A stretch of DNA of 64,000 bases from Diatrype stigma (Eukaryota; Ascomycota; Sordariomycetes; Xylariales; Diatrypaceae): contig JAKJXP020000025.1 in NCBI GenBank assembly GCA_022225965.2, positions 186,001 through 250,000 on the forward strand, read 5' to 3'. Under the pieces are notes generated by a model. It was not told the DNA's origin. It searched no databases and saw nothing but the letters and a program-made list of their open reading frames with translations. The translations under genes were made by a program, and so were the position numbers. How positions within the stretch are numbered: the stretch's first letter is position 1; each line of letters begins with the position of its first letter. This document shows, piece after piece, positions 12,384-24,052 of this stretch.

Positions 12384-14008
12384 CTTCGAAGGCTTCAGAC
12401 TCCAGTAGTTGGAACCCTGGTAAGCCGGACTCTCTGCGAATTCCCCGATAGACTGGACTCTGGGGAGTGCCCGGTCAAGGTACATGCAGGTCTTTGTCGC
12501 CGGATCTGTCTCTGGAATCGGCCAAGTATAAGAGAAGCTGGTAAACACCTTTCGGCCGGAGGACAGGTCTCGAATGGGGGCATGCGGCGGGTGGACCCTA
12601 GGCGGTAAGAAAGCGACCCTCGTACCAAGACCACAGACTCGGATTTTCGTGCAGGCAAACCTCGGTGTCCCCTCTTGAAGATGCTGATAGCCAATACTGC
12701 GTAGCGCTACAGCAGCGCCGTGCTACTCTAGAGCCGATCTATTCCTGGGTAGTGTTCTATGGTCCGTCCCAAGCCCACGACTGGATTTGACGTATGATGG
12801 GCTGTATAGAGAACGAAACTGGCAAGAGCTCTAATGCTTCGTAGCGAGTCATATAGGATCGATGCTGTCGATAAGTTGATGGTCGTGTATACTCAGATAG
12901 GACCTTGGACATATCGGGAGAAACGATTGCCTAAACCGGAAGCCAGAACGGCGCAGTGAACGGACGACAATACCTCTCTGTGCAAGCGCCGATACCACAA
13001 CAGCAAAGATGTCTGTCTGTGGTACTACATTGAACACAGACAGGCGCAGCGATAATGTCGGTCCAGTGAGCCAGCGCCAGGCGGGAGTGACAGAGGGAAG
13101 GCGAGCCTGGAGGAGTCCGCAGTGCGAGTGAGAGAAAGGAAGACGAGCTATGGTCTGGTCTACCTAGGTAGTCGGTCCCGGCACGGCAAGGGTGAGTCTT
13201 CAGCTCTATTACAGACAGCCAAGGTCCCGCGAGCCTTCCGTACGTAGTGTTAAAACACAGGTAGGAAATATATATCTGGAGGGGCGAAATCCTTCTCCAG
13301 CATCCCTGCAATAACGCAGGGAAGACCCGAACAGGGCCTGCGATGTTCATCGACCAAAATTGCTAGTAAGGTGTTTCGAGCGAAGGGCAAGTGGGCCAGC
13401 CCGGTCCTGGCTTGTCCTGGCTTGGGCAAGTCACCAATGAACCCTAGACCCATGACAGACCCAGCAAGCACAACACCATTCATGGCGAATCGGCTAACAC
13501 TTTGGGATAACGCGGTTTGCCGTGGGCTACTAGACGTCTACCCGTCTCTTGTCTAGTCCGGAAAGACCATCTAGCCTAGTCCGGGGTCGTGCTTAGCTAG
13601 CTACCTCCATTTTGAAAGTGGGAGATCTTCAGTGATAGTTACTACACCTAGATAGCTGGCCGGGGTATAAGATAGAGTTTCATGCACATACTACTCCCGA
13701 AAACCGTCGAGCCTGCCGACCCAGCATGTCTATCATAAAGGGAGCCAGGTCTAGGTTATACTCCCAGGCACATTTCACCAGCATGAGACTGCACCAGCAT
13801 ACGTGGTAGTTATAGTGACTAGCCACAATGGTTATATTTCACCTCGCTCTCTACGTAGGATAGAGAACGGAGTGGATTAGGGACCGATACCTAACTAAAC
13901 CCTCCCCCCTCCTCTCCCCCCAAAGTCACATTCAGTCTAGGGCCAAGCCCGGTTCGGGGGAATGATGTGCGTCTAGGGGTCTAGGACCATTCCGTGAAGA
14001 GACGGTTT

Positions 14009-14040
14009 TTTGCATCTTTGCATCTTTGCATCTTCGCATC
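14009..14040 (+). repeat. Tandem repeat, 8-bp unit TTTGCATC x4
   Basis: Three exact copies of TTTGCATC and a fourth with one change (TTCGCATC), in non-coding DNA. Confidence 0.85.
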
Positions 14041-15017
14041 CTCCCACCCCAAACGCACTCTTGCGTTCGTGCCATCGTGGTACGATGGCCCTACTTGTTC
14101 AGCTATCATTCAGCTTCGCAGCGATTGGTGCAAAGCTGCCTCCCGGGCCGCTATATTGTAGGAGGGGGGAGGGAAGGGGGATGTTGAGTCGGGCGGTTCC
14201 CTACCAGCCACAGCACATGAGGAGCGTTTCAAGCTGCAGGTGCCAGCAAGCAAAAGCCAGGACCAGGCGTGTTTCAAACAATACAACGCGCGATGAAGCA
14301 TGGATACGGATATATCATGTATGCTCTTCTTCCATTATCATAACGAAAACTAGCCGTACATATAATGGGACAATGGGAATCCAGGCGTGAGACGGTCGGA
14401 ACCGTGGTAAAGTATGACAGGGTATAGTAGGTGTCGACACTAGCTGGGGTTGTGGAGAAGAGGAAAAAAGGTTTGGAACGTGCCGAAAGAACTGGATGCA
14501 CACACATGCTTACCTCTCCGTGCGGGTAATGGATGTAACATGATGGCGCGCCGGATTGAGCAGCTCGCTATGTAGCAACAATGCTATTCGGGTCCCTTGT
14601 TCGAGTTGACGGGTTGCTTATTTTTATCTTTAGCAACAGGAGGTGCAGCTTTGCTCAAACCTGTGGCGTCAGTTGGCATCTCCAATGCCACGAAGCTCTG
14701 TTTTGGTGTATCCGTCTGCCGTCATAGGCATGCGGAGGAGGACCAATGGAAACATTCGCTTACATCCAAATCATGGCCGGAGAGTTCAGCTGGCTCTAGG
14801 TAAGCTGGCTCTTGGTACCTGGTACGGGTCTACAATGCCGTTATGCAAGAATCCAAAGGATGGCGCAGTGCGGAAATCTGCGAGACGTCGTCGGCTGCAT
14901 GAATAAACATCTACTACTCACTGCCACTATAACTAAGTATGTACGAAGTATAGGCATTGCATTTCACAATACTGTAACTAGCTCAGGGGTCCACAGTACA
15001 CGCATACTTAACCAGGT

Positions 15018-15069
15018 ACATAACCCAGGGACATAACCCAGGGACATAACCCAGGGACATAACCCAGGG
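15018..15069 (+). repeat. Perfect tandem repeat, 13-bp unit ACATAACCCAGGG x4
   Basis: Four identical 13-bp units in direct succession (15018, 15031, 15044, 15057). Perfect identity suggests recent expansion. It lies inside the gene-poor region and no gene covers it. Confidence 0.92.
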
Positions 15070-16727
15070 AGGTTCTCGGTCGAGTCGGGTGTTGGCAGAG
15101 GTTGGGGTTTACCGTTCTCATGTAGTAAGTATTAGCGTTGATCCGTCCATACCCATGGCACGGCCAGCTGCTGCTAATGTGCTGTAGTTAGCACCCTGTG
15201 CGTCAAGAAGACACATGGCTCGCCGGACATGCTGACATGCTGCATGGTGGGCTTTGTAACGTGAGAGGTCAATCCTTCTTTACATCGTGGCAGCCACATT
15301 GGAAGACTACCTGCACTGCTGCGATAGCTTCCTCGGCAATCTACTCGCATATTCGAACGTACACTGTAGGGAGTGATCGAGCACGAGGGCTCGCTAGACC
15401 TCGCCATACTAGTATTTACACAGCACATGGGATGTAAAGACCTCATTACTGCTCATTGGTAGTGGATGTTTGGTCTAGATGTAAGACTAGCTATGACCAG
15501 ATAAAAAGGACACTAGCCCAGCAGATATTGTTTGCAGCAGAAGAGGCTGCTAGGAGGTCGCTCTGCTAGGAGGCTGCTAGCAAGAGCTGCTAATAGAGGC
15601 ATAAAGAGTGAACTGATGGGCGGTGACTAACCTGCGAATATAATACGGGCCGTGTTGACGTATCAGACCGTGCAGAAGAAGAGTGGGAATCTAAATCTTC
15701 GGGAAGGTCGAACGGTAGCTCATTACTAGTAGGTATTACACGCCGCGTACACATGTAGCGTAGATCTTCTCCTAGTCACGATGGGAGCTGCTACCGCAAG
15801 GTCGACGAAACAGTAATATAGTATTATGAATCCTATAGCCCTGCGCGGAATCCGAAGTATGCAATTTCCATACCACCGTGCTTGGCTTATCGGCTGGGCC
15901 TGCAAGGTGCAAGGGCACACATGTGATCGGATTCGACAGCAATGGCAGATCGAGCATGGGACGACAGCGGACAGGTAGTCTAACTACGTAGCTTCCCTGG
16001 ACCACGCGAAAGGGTAGCAACGGATGGGATGTCAGTAGGCAAGGAGGCTTCTGGCATACATAATCATAAGTGCGAGTGGACATCGAGACCTCGGTCGGCC
16101 AAGTAGATGCCTTGAAGATCTTCTCCGTGAATACTTGCTGCTGCAAATATGCTACTGCTACATAATGGAGCCGCCAGATCGTGTAGGGTCGGGACTTGTC
16201 GATTAGCCGCGTGCTGAGTGAGTTACGGGAAACCGCATCTCCACTCGCAACCTAGACTGCCAGGCATTAAGTAAGATCCTGTGAGTTGCCAAGTTCTGGA
16301 CCGATCTCTCACGCGGTCGGCTTTGGGTAGGGATCGTCTGAGAATACCCAGCCAACCGCAGAGGCGTAAAATTGCGAGGGCAGTACCGGCTGATTACATG
16401 AGGCTGATGAGCTGAAGAAACTAGAGAAAGATACGACTGGAGGGCGAAAGCGAGTTTCCGCCAAGATCCGCTAGGTCGGTTACTTTGCAAGCGGAGGATC
16501 GCCTACGTAGGACATAGGAGTCCCTAGGGATTCATCCCTCCTATGTAGGGTACTATGTAAGAATCCAATGAAGAAACAGAGTTTGCGCGGTCTATACCGA
16601 ATAACCCGGCAGCTCACGTTTTTTGGCCTGGGACGAAAGAGGCGCGCGATCTAGCTAAAGACCGACCACCTAATCCCTGGCGCGGGAAGAAAAGAGTTGC
16701 TAAGGGGGAAGCTTACTGCTCTGGGCC

Positions 16728-16775
16728 TATAGCACAGAGTATAGCACAGATTATAGCACAGAATATAGCACAAAC
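16728..16775 (+). repeat. Tandem repeat, 12-bp unit TATAGCACAGAN x4
   Basis: Four 12-bp units starting at 16728, 16740, 16752 and 16764. The last is diverged in its final bases. Non-coding. Confidence 0.85.
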
Positions 16776-19700
16776 TTCGCAAGCTTGACAAGGAAGACGA
16801 CAAGGAAGAAAAATAAATTCCTGACTCAGAGAGACTTCTCCGTCTAACCCCAGGACTGCTTTTGGATTTTGGGCAAACGATCTGCAAAGCTAGGCGAGAA
16901 TGTACTTGTACTTTGATAAACCCCGTCTGCCCCGTGCTGTGTAATGGTAACTTGCTACGAGGTACTTCGTACTTCGTACTTGATCAAGTACAGCGCCAGA
17001 GTGCATAGTCGTGAGAGAAGTCCGGGATGTGTGGATAAATTAACACCTCTTGGTTCGTTACCGTTCGGCCGGTCGTTTCATCAATGCGCCATGCCAGGCT
17101 ACTTCCAGATCCTAGACAGCCACCTAGCCAGCCATGTACCTACTTATTCTACTTATTATGTCTCCAGCTGGGCATCAGAATCCGAGATTTAGCTTCGCTA
17201 TGCTATACGACTGCGACGCAACTACCAGGTGCGATACTCTCTCGACGATAATTTCGAATAGCCTCGGAACGGAGCGATCTAGATTCCCCGAAGTTCAAAT
17301 GATTGACTCCATAGTATTCCATAGTGTAGAGAGAACAGGCCATTGCCATTAGACAGATGTCCGTCCACCCATAGACAATCTGCTATAACAGTATTAGGAT
17401 AGTTAGTACTTATGCGGTTTACGGACGATGCTCGAACATATCCGTCGTTCGTCGCCTGCGATCCAGGTGCCAGCAGTCTCATTATCGCTGCAGTTCTATA
17501 TTATCACTAGTAAATACAGGGTAGTTGGAAGTATCCAAGGTTGACAGATCGGGGTAGCCCTGGAGGGGCTGCGACTAACGGGTTACTATAAAGAGCAAAC
17601 TTAGCCAAGCATCGGAAGTCTTCCGAACCCGGCTTCATTAAGACGTATTAGTCGTGACCTATTAAGTGACTAGGTATGCTTATGGGCTGGCTTGTTATTT
17701 ATTTCTCACCTCCCCCTCCCCCCTTCCCCCCTTCCCTATAGCGTCTCGGTAACGTATGCTGTATAATGTAGTAGGTAGTGTTTGATGTGTAACCAATATA
17801 TGCGTTAGGTAACATTTCCAGAATATCGCTTCTGTTCCCTAATCCTCGCCAATCCCACGCGAGCGACTGGAAGTAAAGACTGCCATCTGGTCAATCTCCA
17901 ACACGATTTGAGGGCGATAGCTATTACCACACGTCCCTACACGTTTCGCAATTTAAATCTATGCATCGTGCCTGTGAATCGATCATCCCTCTTCACGAGG
18001 GGTCATCTCTTCTCACGGACCAGGTACAAAGTGCTAGGCGCTCATCCGAGAGGGCAACAACACGCGGTGTTTCCAAATCCGGTTACAGGTAGTTCGGTTC
18101 GGTATCGATATCAGAGGGGAGAAACACGTGGTTCTAGGCGTAGATCAACTTGGCCTCCGAAGTAGCTATGTACAATACAACCTCGACGTGTGCAGAACGC
18201 CAGCATTAGCACTAGCCTTTCACACTATTATTGCAATCAATATACTCTCGCCGATTACGTAGTACTCAGACATCAACGATGCATTCCTAAATCATGCAAA
18301 CTTCCAGAATGCAACGGTAATTCATCTTATCTGTGTGGTCGAGGTGGAACATCTGTTCTTGTTGGATCTCCGTTTCAGTCAGTCACGCTCCTCATGAGAA
18401 CGACTAGATAGCGCTAATATTCTATACATGAGGCTAAACTCGTCGGGCCTTTTAAGTCACTATTCAACAATGACAGCGAGATTGTGGTAGCAGCATTGTA
18501 TATATTGCATGAATAAATAGTCTAATGGGGTTTGGTCACCGAACCGCTGGGTATCAACTACTCGGCATCCTCCGGATGCCCCGAACGTCAATTCTGACAC
18601 GCAGGATCACCATCATGCCGCTGTCGCTGCCACAGTCTTAGGTATCACCCAAGCCACTCGGCAGTATATAGTGTATCCATCCCCATCATGATGTTGGCCT
18701 ACCTCATTACAGATGGCATATTCAAGATACTAACTACCCTTCTTATACGCAGATAAACCAACAATAGCCCTCTCCATTGCAACAAGTGACGTCCTTGCTA
18801 CATCCCCTTCATCTCACATTATCAGGTACCTGCAACATCTTCCGCAATCTACGCATGTACCAACGGTACCCCATATGCCCATCCTGTGTACTACTATGCG
18901 GGATACTTGGGGCCCATGTACGGTACTTGCACCATGCAGCCATGGATGGGTATGAGCCGAAAGGAGGCCAAGATGCTGGCCACGTAATCAGTGGGTGAAC
19001 TTACCTAACTAGTTCACGACCTAGCAAGTTTCGGTAGAGATTTGGGCCCCGAGTTTTCCTAGTCCTCTGTTCTTGAGCTAAGCTCATCTGTATAGGGCTA
19101 GAGCGGCCTAATTACAGTAGCATCTGAACTATGGCATCGCATGGTATAGCAATTATATGGGTAAGGGGGCGGGGCGTCTGTGGAGAGCTTGCGGTTATTT
19201 TTGTTCGATAGCAGGATGTATCAGGGATATCAGGGATGGCTCTCAAGGATATGTAGTAGAGGGTATGTATGCAATTACGCTGTGCCGCTCCTTGTAACGA
19301 TATCGAGCTCCCATGTTTGTCCGGTTCTTCAAGCTTATTGCCATGTATTGTTCATGTTGACGGAAAGCTTGGACCCTGGATACGTAGGTAGGACAGGTAG
19401 TATATGCGCATGCGCCTATGTATGTGGCATGTAAATCGACGATCCGTATAGACGGCCATTTGCATTCTCCATGCGCTTATCCATGTTCTCCATGCTCTAC
19501 GCCGCTTCACTGAGGGGGGGATCTTCCCACCACCCGGGTATGTGCGTTGGGGATCTACAGGGACGCCACAGCAAGAGGACGACGACCTTGGCGACCATGT
19601 GGACGTATGTACATAAATGATAAGGGGTCGGGGGACTACATCGGCACGAAAGGAGTGGTAAGAAGAAAAGCCACGATGCCGCAGTGAGCCGTCCCTCCTT

Positions 19701-21770
19701 TCAGCTTCGTCGTATAATAATCCTTGAGGTCTTTGGACGACGGCGAATGGTTGTCCCGCATCTGATAGGGACAGGGCATCACCTCTTCGGAGTGTAGCAT
19801 GAACACTCGTCCTGCAGATAGATATACACGGCAACTCGCTCTTCAGGTAGTACCAGCTAGTCTGGACAAGGACAGTCAGCCTTGGTCGTCCCCTTGTCCA
19901 AGCTCGTCGTGGTTTATCGATTCTCCCGGATGGCTCCATGTCCATTTGCATATTGAGTTGGGGGCGGCTTGCCTCCTCTGTTACCTTGAGATCAAACTCC
20001 TACGGCCAAAGTCACTGGATCCAAGTCATCAAGCGATCCGCAAAGATACCTAAGGCTTGGTTAATAACCCAAAGTCGGGATGTTGAACCCGTCATACTAC
20101 GTAGCAGCTCAACTTTTATGGTTCTGACTAATAAATGTCTGTTATTGCGTATAGCGAATAGCGATAGGCAGGCCATCAAACTGTTCCTACGCAAGCCTAC
20201 CGACCTTTCATAAGCACTTAAGAGCCACGATAATAATACCCACGATGGCCCCGCATTGCGACCCTCTGAAACAATGCCAGAAAAACAAATTAAACAGCCA
20301 AGACTGGAGCGGTCGACTGGTGCAGGCGATTCCCAAATGGAGCTCTAGAACCCGAATGTCACTTGGATGCTTCGTAGTGGTGTCCCGGCTGCCGAATCCG
20401 CGGGGTTCGAGCACCGGGTCGTTCTCCGCAAACCAATCCTTCACTTCATGCTGGAGAGATCGTACCGACGATGTCCACTTCAAAGCTGGCAACATATTAT
20501 TACTCGGTATCTTCCAGTCAGTTAATCCCCGAACTCGAGATCGAGATCTCTGACGGCATTGGGCATGCTGAACGAGGACTCTGTAACACTAGAAAGACGG
20601 GATGTTCTCAGTAACTTTCTAGTCCTCTTTCTCCCCGTTCAAACTTCTCATTCGGAGGCCCATGCGGATTGGGTCGTTTGGATCAGTCGAGAATCTCTAA
20701 CATCGCCCAACGTCACATTCTTACCCGTGCGACGGGTCGCAAGGCAGAAGAAGATAAGGGGGTGAAGAGAGCATGTCCCCGGTGGCACGGGGACACAAGG
20801 GGGTTGCGAGGGTATTCTTCAAGATGCGAGCCTGTCCCGTCTGTCTGTTCGATAGGCTAGATCTGCGGTCGGCCATGGCCCAAAAAGAACCTTAACTACC
20901 GTCTGGGGAAGCCAAGGGCGTAAGCTAGTTTCTCCGACGTTATGGCTCAGAGGCGTCGAACCACGGCTGTGACCTGCATTCCCTCCAATACAGCGCGCTT
21001 CCAGCGAACCGCCCCATGCCAGCGTAACATAGCTTACTGCTGTCCCGGCCCCAGCCAATTGGCTGTGTAGGCAACCGAGCATTGTGTGCTGGAAATCACA
21101 TGCGCGCGACGTGGCACTGCAGCCCGTTCGACCCCGTCCGACCCCTGCGCAAGGTAGGGCGAGACAACATGGCCGCCGCTCGGAGCTGGGCGTGGTACAT
21201 GGTACAGACGACAGTTTTCCCTCTGCTGGCTGTGGTGAAACGAACGCCTCCGTACCACCAGGGCGACGACCGGTCATCCAACGACATCACTTCGTCCACG
21301 AGGAGGAGAGTATCCGATTCGTAGCTTCCCCGACCCTTCCTACCCTCGGGATTCGGCCGGGAAATCGCCATGGCGCACACGGCAGATATCGGCAGTCCAG
21401 CCATGGGGAGCCCATAAAGGCTGCACACGCGCGTACGCACTGCACCCACCACGCTCGCATAAGCCAAGCTAAGCTAATAAGCTGCGACGTAAGAATGGCT
21501 GCAGCACCGAAGGCGACTTTTCACAGATGGTGGATGGGGTGCCCCGGAGAGCTGAACGCGGCTCGCAACCGAGCAGACTACTACAGTACGCTCGATATAG
21601 AGGCAGGCTGTTACTCCGATGCTACGCGGCGTTGCAGTCTAGACAGTAGTTTGGTAAAAACACCATATGCCCATGTTTACCATTCCAGTAGATTCTCTCG
21701 CTTTCCGTTTCTGGAAGGGGCCAGCTACTCTATGTAGATTTCGGGACCTGTCTAGGTCTAGGTGAGGCGA

Positions 21771-21830
21771 AGAAGCATGAAGCATAAGCCTGACCATGAA
21801 GCCCGAAGCATGAAACCTGAAGCATGCATG
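21771..21830 (+). repeat. Degenerate GAAGCATGAA repeat
   Basis: Several interrupted copies of AAGCATGAA / GAAGCAT within 60 bp, in non-coding DNA. Confidence 0.6.
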
Positions 21831-22978
21831 GAAAGCCGAGTAATTTGCCATACCTACCTAGCTGTCTGCTGTGTTAAGTATCTTCTACGTGCTGTGGTGT
21901 ATTTGAGTGCAAGTCTCGGTTCTGTGGACCGATTTCGTCTGGAATGTAGAGCTAGATTTAGTAGCATCGCTTACTCCCGCTGACACTCCGTTTATGTTTT
22001 GACGATCCTGGCTCTAGAGCGACCTAACTATGTATTGCGCGCGATGTATTGTACATCGTCAAGATTACATATCTACCTCTCCTTCTTGGCATTCACCACA
22101 GCGCAGCAAAAGCTTACTCGGAGATCCACCGCCTTAGTTGGAATGGATGTCCTTGCGACGAATATCCCTCGGCGAGACCAGAGGGAATTTGAGGACGGAG
22201 CATTCTTGAGATATAAATCTGTATGCGGTTTCGAAAGGCGAAGGATATGCTGCTTGCTCGATATGTACGATGTATAGTACAGACGCTGAGCGAGGATCAC
22301 CAGGCTGCGCGTGTCGTGCCGCGAAATTGTTCTCTTATGCAGGAGCAGCATGTTTGTCTGCTGCCATCCATCGTGCAGGTCATCTTTTAGCTCACACGTT
22401 CTGATCGGCAGTACAAGATCTTGTTTAAATTTTCTCTCCACCCATCCACTCAGACTTCAGGGCTCTTCGGGACGGACCCGGGCGGGGAGGCGATTAGTTT
22501 CCTGTTTACGTATCACTATCGTTCTCTGGTGGTCCTTGATAGTATGAGATGATCACCGCTTCATGCGTCTTCGGTTCTACTTATCGTCTTCACCTTCGAG
22601 TAGCCAATTTCGGCGCCGGACATGCTACCGCTACCACCGTAGTGCAAACCGCTTGCCGCGGTATATCTCTAGTTTAGGTCATTCTCTAGCGCTACGTACT
22701 ACATGCTCAAGCTCGGAAGGTTCACGATTTTGATGATTGAGTGCCAGTGGTTTGGGAACGGCCGTCGCCGCTAGCCTAATCTAGGGCTGTTGACCTGAGT
22801 CCTGACTCGTTGGTTATCGTACATAGTATGCCGTAACTAGGAAGGATTTTATTTGGGCGAATGAAATTTCATAATCACTAATCGGGTTATCATACAACCC
22901 AAAAGACCGTGGCCTTCTCACGTGTGACAACAATTAGACATCGTCGCTACCAGTCCCCTGGTAATTCCAAAGCTTAGG

Positions 22979-24052
22979 ATGTGCAATACAACTTTCCATT
23001 CGTTCCTGCGGGCGTTGCCCAAATGCGAGCACCATATCCATCTCGAAGGCTCGCTAGAGCCCGAACTCCTGTTCGAGCTCGCGGCCAAAAACAATATTGT
23101 TCTTCCAGTTTCTGAGGACCCGGCATTCGAGTCTGTAAACTCGTTAAAAAGCCGGTATGAACAATTCAAGAACCTAGATGACTTCCTGGGATATTACTAC
23201 ATTGGCATGTCGGCACTCGTCGACCTTTCCGACTTCGAAAGCCTAGCCTTCACTTATTTCTCCAAGGCTGCATCGCAGGGCGTGCGGCATGCCGAGGTCT
23301 TCTTCGATCCGCAGGCTCACACGAGCCGCGGAATCGAGCTTGCTACCCTCGTACAAGGCTTCAAGCGGGCTCAAGCGAGAGCCGAGGCAGAGCTTGGGAT
23401 TACCACCGAGCTCATCATGTGTCTTCTGCGCCACCTTCCCGTTCCGGAGGCAATAGAGACACTGAAACAAGCAACAGACGCAGGCTACTTCGCAGACAGC
23501 ACATTAGTGGGCATGGGCCTGGATTCATCCGAATTGCCATTTCCACCTCCGATATGGACAGACCTGTACGCGGAAGCCAAAAAAGCCGGGATCCGCCGGA
23601 CGATACATGCGGGCGAGGAAGGACCGGCTGAATATATGACCCAAGCATTGGACATTTTGGATGCGCAGCGTATAGACCACGGGTTGCGGATCTTCGAAGA
23701 CGACGCACTCGTGTCCCGGATTGCCAAGTCCAAGACGCTCCTGACCATGTGCCCATTGTCGAACGTTAGGCTGAGATGCATTGATTCCATCAAGGACTTC
23801 CCCTTGAGGAAGCTTCTTGATGCCGGAATTCGATTCAGCATCAACAGCGACGACCCGGCATACTTCGGCGGATATATTCTCGAGAACTACTGTGCACTGC
23901 AGGAGGTCTTCAACCTAAGCGTCGCTGAATGGGGAGGGATTGCTAAGGGTGCTGTGATGGGTAGCTGGTGCGCTGACCAACGGAAGTTCGAGCTGTTGGC
24001 CGAAATAGAGACAGTAGTTCAAGAATGGGCGATACACCTTGAAGAGCAGTAG
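22979..24052 (+). CDS. AAH1: Adenine deaminase (adenine aminohydrolase)
   Basis: Single exon, 357 residues, the usual length. It hydrolyses adenine to hypoxanthine and ammonia in cytosolic purine salvage. It belongs to the adenosine/adenine deaminase amidohydrolase family, a TIM barrel with one zinc. Visible active-site elements are EHHIHLEGS (zinc ligands His19 and His21), HAGEEGP (ligand His210, catalytic Glu213), RIDHG (His234) and NSDDPAYFGGY (ligand Asp291, with Asp292). The fungal adenine-specific branch is supported by YYYIG, FFDPQAHTSRGI, LIMCLLRH, AYFGGYILE and GSWC, which match yeast Aah1 as I know it better than true adenosine deaminases. The start is the first Met; upstream frames close at once. 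No neighbouring purine gene is present. Confidence 0.97.
   Translation: MCNTTFHSFLRALPKCEHHIHLEGSLEPELLFELAAKNNIVLPVSEDPAFESVNSLKSRYEQFKNLDDFLGYYYIGMSALVDLSDFESLAFTYFSKAASQGVRHAEVFFDPQAHTSRGIELATLVQGFKRAQARAEAELGITTELIMCLLRHLPVPEAIETLKQATDAGYFADSTLVGMGLDSSELPFPPPIWTDLYAEAKKAGIRRTIHAGEEGPAEYMTQALDILDAQRIDHGLRIFEDDALVSRIAKSKTLLTMCPLSNVRLRCIDSIKDFPLRKLLDAGIRFSINSDDPAYFGGYILENYCALQEVFNLSVAEWGGIAKGAVMGSWCADQRKFELLAEIETVVQEWAIHLEEQ

Larger units (their letters stand above)
12384..22978. other. Gene-poor region of 10.6 kb
   Basis: No frame here shows recognisable protein motifs. The longest (about 199 codons at 19352-19951 minus, and 217 codons at 21084-21737 plus) have the Arg/Ser/Cys/His-rich composition of chance frames. 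Short tandem repeats occur (separate entries at 14009, 15018, 16728 and 21771), as do many copies of words such as TAGGTAC, CTACGTAG and TACCTAC. The flanking genes diverge, so the region also holds both promoters. Box A/box B pairs of tRNA genes were looked for and not found. Decayed transposons or non-coding RNAs cannot be excluded by eye. Confidence 0.6.

Noticed and set aside
14855..14890. tRNA box-A-like TGGCGCAGTG
   Set aside because: No box B (GGTTCRANNC) at suitable spacing and no acceptor-stem pairing.
19352..19951. 199-codon open frame on the minus strand
   Set aside because: Composition of a random frame, with no domain or codon signal; not supported as a gene.
20395..20420. GGTTCGAGCACC as a tRNA T-arm
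   Set aside because: No matching A box upstream and no cloverleaf; probably chance.
21084..21737. 217-codon open frame on the plus strand in the gene desert
   Set aside because: Arg/Ser/His/Cys-rich, no motif, overlaps equally long frames on the other strand, and no splice-supported neighbours; consistent with chance in roughly 50% GC DNA.
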